Shown: in pieces, positions 6,278-8,671 of the stretch
How the letters are laid out: each line of letters opens with the position of its first letter
How positions within the stretch are numbered: position 1 is the first letter of the stretch
Assembly (NCBI GenBank): GCA_937892105.1
Contig: CALAUZ010000165.1
Location: 1-8,671, forward strand
Direction: 5' to 3'
Source of the DNA: an uncultured Fretibacterium sp.
Lineage (GTDB): Bacteria; Synergistota; Synergistia; Synergistales; Aminobacteriaceae
DNA length: 8,671 bases
The notes under the pieces: model-generated
Databases searched by the model: none
What the model was told of the DNA's origin: nothing
What the model saw: the letters and a program-made list of their open reading frames with translations, nothing else
Position numbers and translations under genes: made by a program

Positions 6278-7381
6278 ATGGCAAAATCACCTACGACGAA
6301 GAATGGGTACAATGTGTATGATATGTCCTCTATGCTTCAGAAGGCAATCCGCCGGAACGATGTTCCTCACGCAGCCTATGCTACGAGAGAGCTGTACTTT
6401 GGATTCCGTCCTATGCTGTGGAGTCGATTGCTGACTATATCGGCTGAGGACTGTTTCGGTATCGTTACAAGAGAGATTGCAGCACTAAAACAGGCAGACA
6501 ACATAATGAACGGCAATGATTCTACCGAGAAGTCGTATCTGACCTTCATAGCAAGAGCCATCACGCTTTTGTGCGCGGCTCGCAAGAGCAGAGACGCTGA
6601 CTATGTTGGTAACAACTATCTGTGGAACAACCCGAAGTTGAGCGAAGAGAAGCTTCTCGCCTTCACCGTTTATCCTACAACCAACGATCCTGCGGCGACT
6701 AAGAACGGTTACACCGTAGACGATATGATGACCATGCTCCACACCTCCATTTGTAAGAGCGACATTCCTCACGCCTCCTACTCGGCTCATGAGTTGTACT
6801 CACGGTTCAAAAAGCATATGTGGAATCTGCTGCTTGCTACATCGGATGAGGATTGTCACGGCGTAATGACAGAGGAGGTCATGGCTCTCCGTTCTTCTGA
6901 CGATAAGATGAACGGAAAGAAGTCAGTTGTTCACGCCAACTTGCTGTTCATCGCAAAGGCAATTATCCTCCTGAGCATGGCTCGGAAGAACCCGAACGCG
7001 AACTACATTTCGTGCGACAGCCTGTGGACGGATTCAGCGATGAGCAATGAAGATTTCCTTGCTTCTATTGACGGCTCATTTGTTGAGCATCTCATGCAGA
7101 ACGATTTCCGTTTTCAGATTCCTGATTATGTGTTTGATGTCTATACCTACCAGGGCAAGAAGAAGGGTAAAACGCATCTCGATTTCTTCATTGACGAGAA
7201 CAACGCCTTGAAGCCGCACCAGCCCGGTCTTTTCGACAACGGGAACTACGGTGGGTTTTATGACCGTTGGCAGAGAATAAGGTATCCTATGAGTTCGGAG
7301 CTCGATTTGCGCTGGCAACAATTTATGGAGGGTGGGGAAACCGACCCGACGCATAATGGAAAGGACTTCCCGGAATTTTAG
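6278..7381 (+). CDS. Phage protein with two tandem MgsA/RarA C-terminal-like domains
   Basis: ATG 6278 has an excellent AAGGAGGT 8 bases upstream. The 367-residue product lacks the AAA+ ATPase (no Walker A) but resembles the helical C-terminal region of MgsA/RarA, replication-associated recombination factors. It is like stand-alone phage proteins that carry MLQKAIRRND, LLTISAEDC, FIARAITLLCAARKS, then IPDYVFDVYT, KGKTHLDFF and LKPHQPGLFD. Residues 7-128 and 141-262 align without gaps at an offset of 134, about 55 of 122 positions identical by hand count. The usual single unit is thus duplicated, while the C-terminal IPDY...GLFD segment (281-320) occurs once. The tail (340-367) is polar. The duplication looks old, because the copies have diverged. 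The role is unknown; tetramer or DNA-fork contacts are plausible from the parent family. It lies 4 bases downstream of the PLP remnant. Confidence 0.7.
   Translation: MAKSPTTKNGYNVYDMSSMLQKAIRRNDVPHAAYATRELYFGFRPMLWSRLLTISAEDCFGIVTREIAALKQADNIMNGNDSTEKSYLTFIARAITLLCAARKSRDADYVGNNYLWNNPKLSEEKLLAFTVYPTTNDPAATKNGYTVDDMMTMLHTSICKSDIPHASYSAHELYSRFKKHMWNLLLATSDEDCHGVMTEEVMALRSSDDKMNGKKSVVHANLLFIAKAIILLSMARKNPNANYISCDSLWTDSAMSNEDFLASIDGSFVEHLMQNDFRFQIPDYVFDVYTYQGKKKGKTHLDFFIDENNALKPHQPGLFDNGNYGGFYDRWQRIRYPMSSELDLRWQQFMEGGETDPTHNGKDFPEF
6296..7063 (+). repeat. Diverged tandem domain duplication within the MgsA-like gene
   Basis: Codons for residues 7-128 (6296-6661) and 141-262 (6698-7063) are repeats of each other at a 402-base offset. 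Matching landmarks are TKNGY at both starts, VPHAAYATRELY/IPHASYSAHELY, SAEDC/SDEDC, MNG, FIARAITLL/FIAKAIILL and ARK. No gaps are needed, and the intervening linker is about 12 residues. Confidence 0.85.
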
Positions 7382-7393
7382 TGGAGGTTGAAT

Positions 7394-7763
7394 ATGGGTA
7401 GCTTATTGAAAATGCGTTTCAGACCGATTGTCTTAGTTTCAAAAAGCAGACGAGCACCACAGGCGTTTTAGTTTCTTCATTGATCGGAAAATGGTTGGTA
7501 TGCTCCGTGTCAGCTTCGTTGTAGACCATGAGGCGAACGGAAAGATAGGGTACAGCATTCGCCCCACGCAACGCGGTAAACGGTACTCGATTTTGCTCCT
7601 GCGAATGGCCGCTGAATACTGTAAATGAAAGTCAATTGAGAATGTAACGTCTTGCGTTGATGTTCGGAATATAGCATCAATTCGTGCGCTTCGCAGCTCA
7701 GGCGTATCGAGACCGGAAGCTACTTTGATTGGCGGCCCAATCCTCTGCCTCGAAAAGCGATAG
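7394..7763 (+). pseudogene. GNAT-family acetyltransferase, heavily degraded
   Basis: GNAT enzymes move an acetyl group from acetyl-CoA to an amine. A good GGAGG (7383-7387) precedes ATG 7394, but that frame stops after 26 codons. A short stretch in another frame (about 7402-7455, LIENAFQTDCLSFKK) may belong to the N-terminus. The clear homology is in frame 0 from 7473: FFIDRKMVGMLRVSF, then GKIGYSIRPTQRGKRYSILLLRMA. This is the acetyl-CoA-binding strand, the R/QxxGxG/A-type loop in altered form, and the following helix. TGA 7626-7628 interrupts. The same frame then gives SIENVTSCVDVRNIASIRAL, the usual D-x-x-N-x-A-S signature, to TAG 7761-7763. At least two frame changes and one internal stop rule out function. 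It is tightly linked to the preceding gene (13 bases). Confidence 0.7.
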
Positions 7764-7810
7764 AGTTCGTTTTACCCAAGTGAAAAATAAATAAAGAATG
7801 ATGATGGACG

Positions 7811-7824
7811 ATCTGATGTCAGAT
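7811..7824. promoter_or_regulatory. Palindrome upstream of the terminase small subunit gene
   Basis: ATCTGA (7811-7816) and TCAGAT (7819-7824) are perfect inverted arms around TG. It lies 41 bases before the start at 7866, in a 100-base stretch with no gene. It could be a protein-binding site, but a 6-bp arm repeat can occur by chance. Confidence 0.25.
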
Positions 7825-7865
7825 TCTGGCGCGGGGCGTTCTTGTTTTGCATTGGAGATTATAAG

Positions 7866-8417
7866 ATGGCACGAAATACAAAACAGGATGCGAACCTTAG
7901 ACCGATCCAAAAAGGTGAGCTGTCTTCCGAAGAAGCCAAAAAGCGAGGCTCCGCTGGAGGCAAGAAATCTGGTGAGGTCAGGAGGATGTGCAGGGACGCG
8001 AAGAAAACCATTCAGTACATCATGGGACTGGACGCTGTTGGCAACACCAATAAGAACTTAAAACGTGTCGGTATCCCGGAGGAGGTCTGCACTAACATGA
8101 CAGCTACATGGGTGAAATGCTATACAGAATGGCTCAGGACTGGCAACATCAAGCTGTTGGAAGTCCTGATGAGGTACGGTGGATTCGATGAAGCTGAACT
8201 CAGGAAAGCGAGGGAGAGCGACGCTAGAATCCGCGCTATGGATAAATCCGGAATACCCGTGCTTGGTGAAGCTGACCCAACGAAAAGCGAGGTGTTCGTT
8301 GTCCTGCCCGATGACGGGCGGGGCACTCCGGGAGCTATTGCTATTTCTGAAGAGAGGCTGATGCACTTATGGCTGACCAGTGAGCAAGATAAAAGGAATT
8401 TGAAGTTATTGTGCTAA
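7866..8417 (+). CDS. Probable phage terminase small subunit
   Basis: Terminase small subunits recognise the packaging site on phage DNA and hand it to the large subunit. ATG 7866 is chosen over 7842 because GGAG (7854-7857) is 8 bases upstream. The result is a 183-residue protein. The N-terminus is very basic and contains EEAKKRGSAGGKKSGEVRR, a pattern common in short phage packaging proteins of the 'GGKKSGEARR' type. This is followed by a helical segment (DAKKTIQYIMGL), a middle part with TNMTATWVKCYTEWLRTGNIKLLEVLMRYGGF, and a VFVVLPDDGR segment near the end. The last ~30 residues after GR may be a non-native extension. The main support is position: the terminase large subunit begins 31 bases after the stop. 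Named families differ widely here, so the call is contextual as much as sequence-based. Confidence 0.6.
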   Translation: MARNTKQDANLRPIQKGELSSEEAKKRGSAGGKKSGEVRRMCRDAKKTIQYIMGLDAVGNTNKNLKRVGIPEEVCTNMTATWVKCYTEWLRTGNIKLLEVLMRYGGFDEAELRKARESDARIRAMDKSGIPVLGEADPTKSEVFVVLPDDGRGTPGAIAISEERLMHLWLTSEQDKRNLKLLC

Positions 8418-8448
8418 GAACTATCATCACGCATCAAAGGGGGCCGCA

Positions 8449-8578
8449 ATGGGAGTGGCAAAGATGATTCTTAGACCGCAGAAAGGCCCGTAAGAACAGT
8501 TCTTAGCAACGAAAGCTGATAATTGCTATTTATGGCGATGCAACAGGCGGAGGGAAAACGTAAGCTCTGCTGTTAGGG
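8449..8578 (+). pseudogene. Terminase large subunit, N-terminal fragment, interrupted by an insertion sequence
   Basis: Large terminases are the ATP-driven motor and nuclease that package phage DNA. The fragment begins at ATG 8449 with AAAGGGGG upstream and reads MILRPQKGP, then TAA 8491-8493 in place of the usual Gln codon (one base change from CAA). It continues EQFLATKAD, has one extra base near 8521, then reads IAIYGDATGGGKT, an N-terminal Walker A motif (Lys codon 8555-8557). TAA 8561-8563 follows, and then ALLL. Homology ends at about 8575, where the inverted repeat of an IS256-type element begins. Only about 40 of an expected 400-600 residues are here. Two stops and a frameshift within the first 40 codons show the gene was already dead or is decaying fast. 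Confidence 0.8.
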
Positions 8579-8671
8579 GTCTGTCAAGTAAACTGTGTAA
8601 AATATATTTATGCTAGATGAATTAGTCTCTCAGCAAACTTCACATACCAGTTAGTAACAGGCATAGTCCAC
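8576..8671 (-). mobile_element. End of an IS256-family insertion sequence (continues beyond the window)
   Basis: The bases GGGGTCTGTCAAGTAAACTG from 8576, continuing with a TGTGTAAAA segment, look like the terminal repeat of IS256-family elements. They stand 32 bases from a minus-strand transposase stop, as expected for the transposase 3' side. The element lies in the terminase large subunit gene. The other end and the target-site duplication are outside the window, so the exact boundary (8576-8580) is approximate. Confidence 0.65.
8608..8671 (-). CDS. IS256-family (mutator-type) transposase, C-terminal end, partial
   Basis: Read on the minus strand, the last 20 codons give WTMPVTNWYVKFAERLIHLA followed by TAA at 8608-8610. 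W-T-M-P-x-x-N-W followed by a short helix ending in F-x-x-R-L is the standard C-terminus of IS256/mutator DDE transposases. These cut and rejoin element ends through a DDE active site, which lies outside this window. Because most of the gene is beyond position 8671, completeness cannot be judged. Confidence 0.75.
   Translation of the reverse strand, partial: WTMPVTNWYVKFAERLIHLA

Noticed and set aside
7798..8061. 87-codon frame overlapping the terminase small subunit start
   Set aside because: It is out of frame with the better-supported gene, and most of it is the +2 reading of that gene.
8536..8560. GDATGGGKT as an AAA+ or kinase P-loop of a separate gene
   Set aside because: The preceding LRPQKGP, EQFLATKAD and IAIYG segments, and the position right after the terminase small subunit, identify it as the terminase large subunit Walker A.
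1..8671. CRISPR arrays, tRNA or rRNA genes, diversity-generating template repeats
   Set aside because: No regularly spaced direct repeats, cloverleaf or rRNA-like segments were seen. The only strong internal repeat is the protein-level duplication in the MgsA-like gene.

Overview
The window looks like a decayed, mobile-element-bordered prophage segment in a bacterial chromosome of moderate GC content. A type IV pilin-like N-terminus, an IS200/IS605-type TnpB, an IS256-type transposase end and phage packaging genes are all present. The pilin N-terminus and the style of the phage genes resemble anaerobes such as Synergistota or Clostridia. That assignment is an impression from memory, not a measurement.

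Layout. Positions 1-1111 hold a broken tnpB, followed by a structured stretch (1112-1214) that is probably the element's right end and omega-RNA. A truncated pilin-like gene starts at 1264. It runs out of homology and overlaps the first of two intact unknown genes: a cysteine-rich zinc-ribbon protein (1520-2017) and a 127-residue protein (2028-2411). A UDP-galactopyranose mutase gene (glf, 2502-3568) is clearly recognisable but carries a TGA stop, a frame-shifting deletion and a TAG stop. A non-coding stretch (3569-3787) holds a possible promoter and a strong 10-bp hairpin followed by a T-rich run.

From 3788 to 7763 all genes run on the plus strand with tight spacing: a ParB-like gene with a stop and a frameshift; an intact ATP-grasp ligase; an intact glycosyltransferase resembling the TET-associated family of phages; the first 60 residues of a PLP-dependent fold-III enzyme; an intact protein with two tandem copies of an MgsA/RarA C-terminal-like domain; and a wrecked GNAT acetyltransferase. 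The window ends with an intact probable terminase small subunit (7866-8417) and the first ~40 codons of a terminase large subunit. The latter is damaged and then cut by an IS256-family element, whose transposase C-terminus is on the minus strand (8608-8671).

How they work together. ParB-like, ATP-grasp, glycosyltransferase and PLP genes just upstream of a terminase are the kind of set proposed for phage DNA-base hypermodification. Glf could supply a furanose sugar donor. This reading is inference. At least seven genes are broken or truncated (tnpB, pilin, glf, ParB-like, PLP enzyme, GNAT, terL), so the phage can no longer package DNA. The ATP-grasp, glycosyltransferase and MgsA-like frames remain open.
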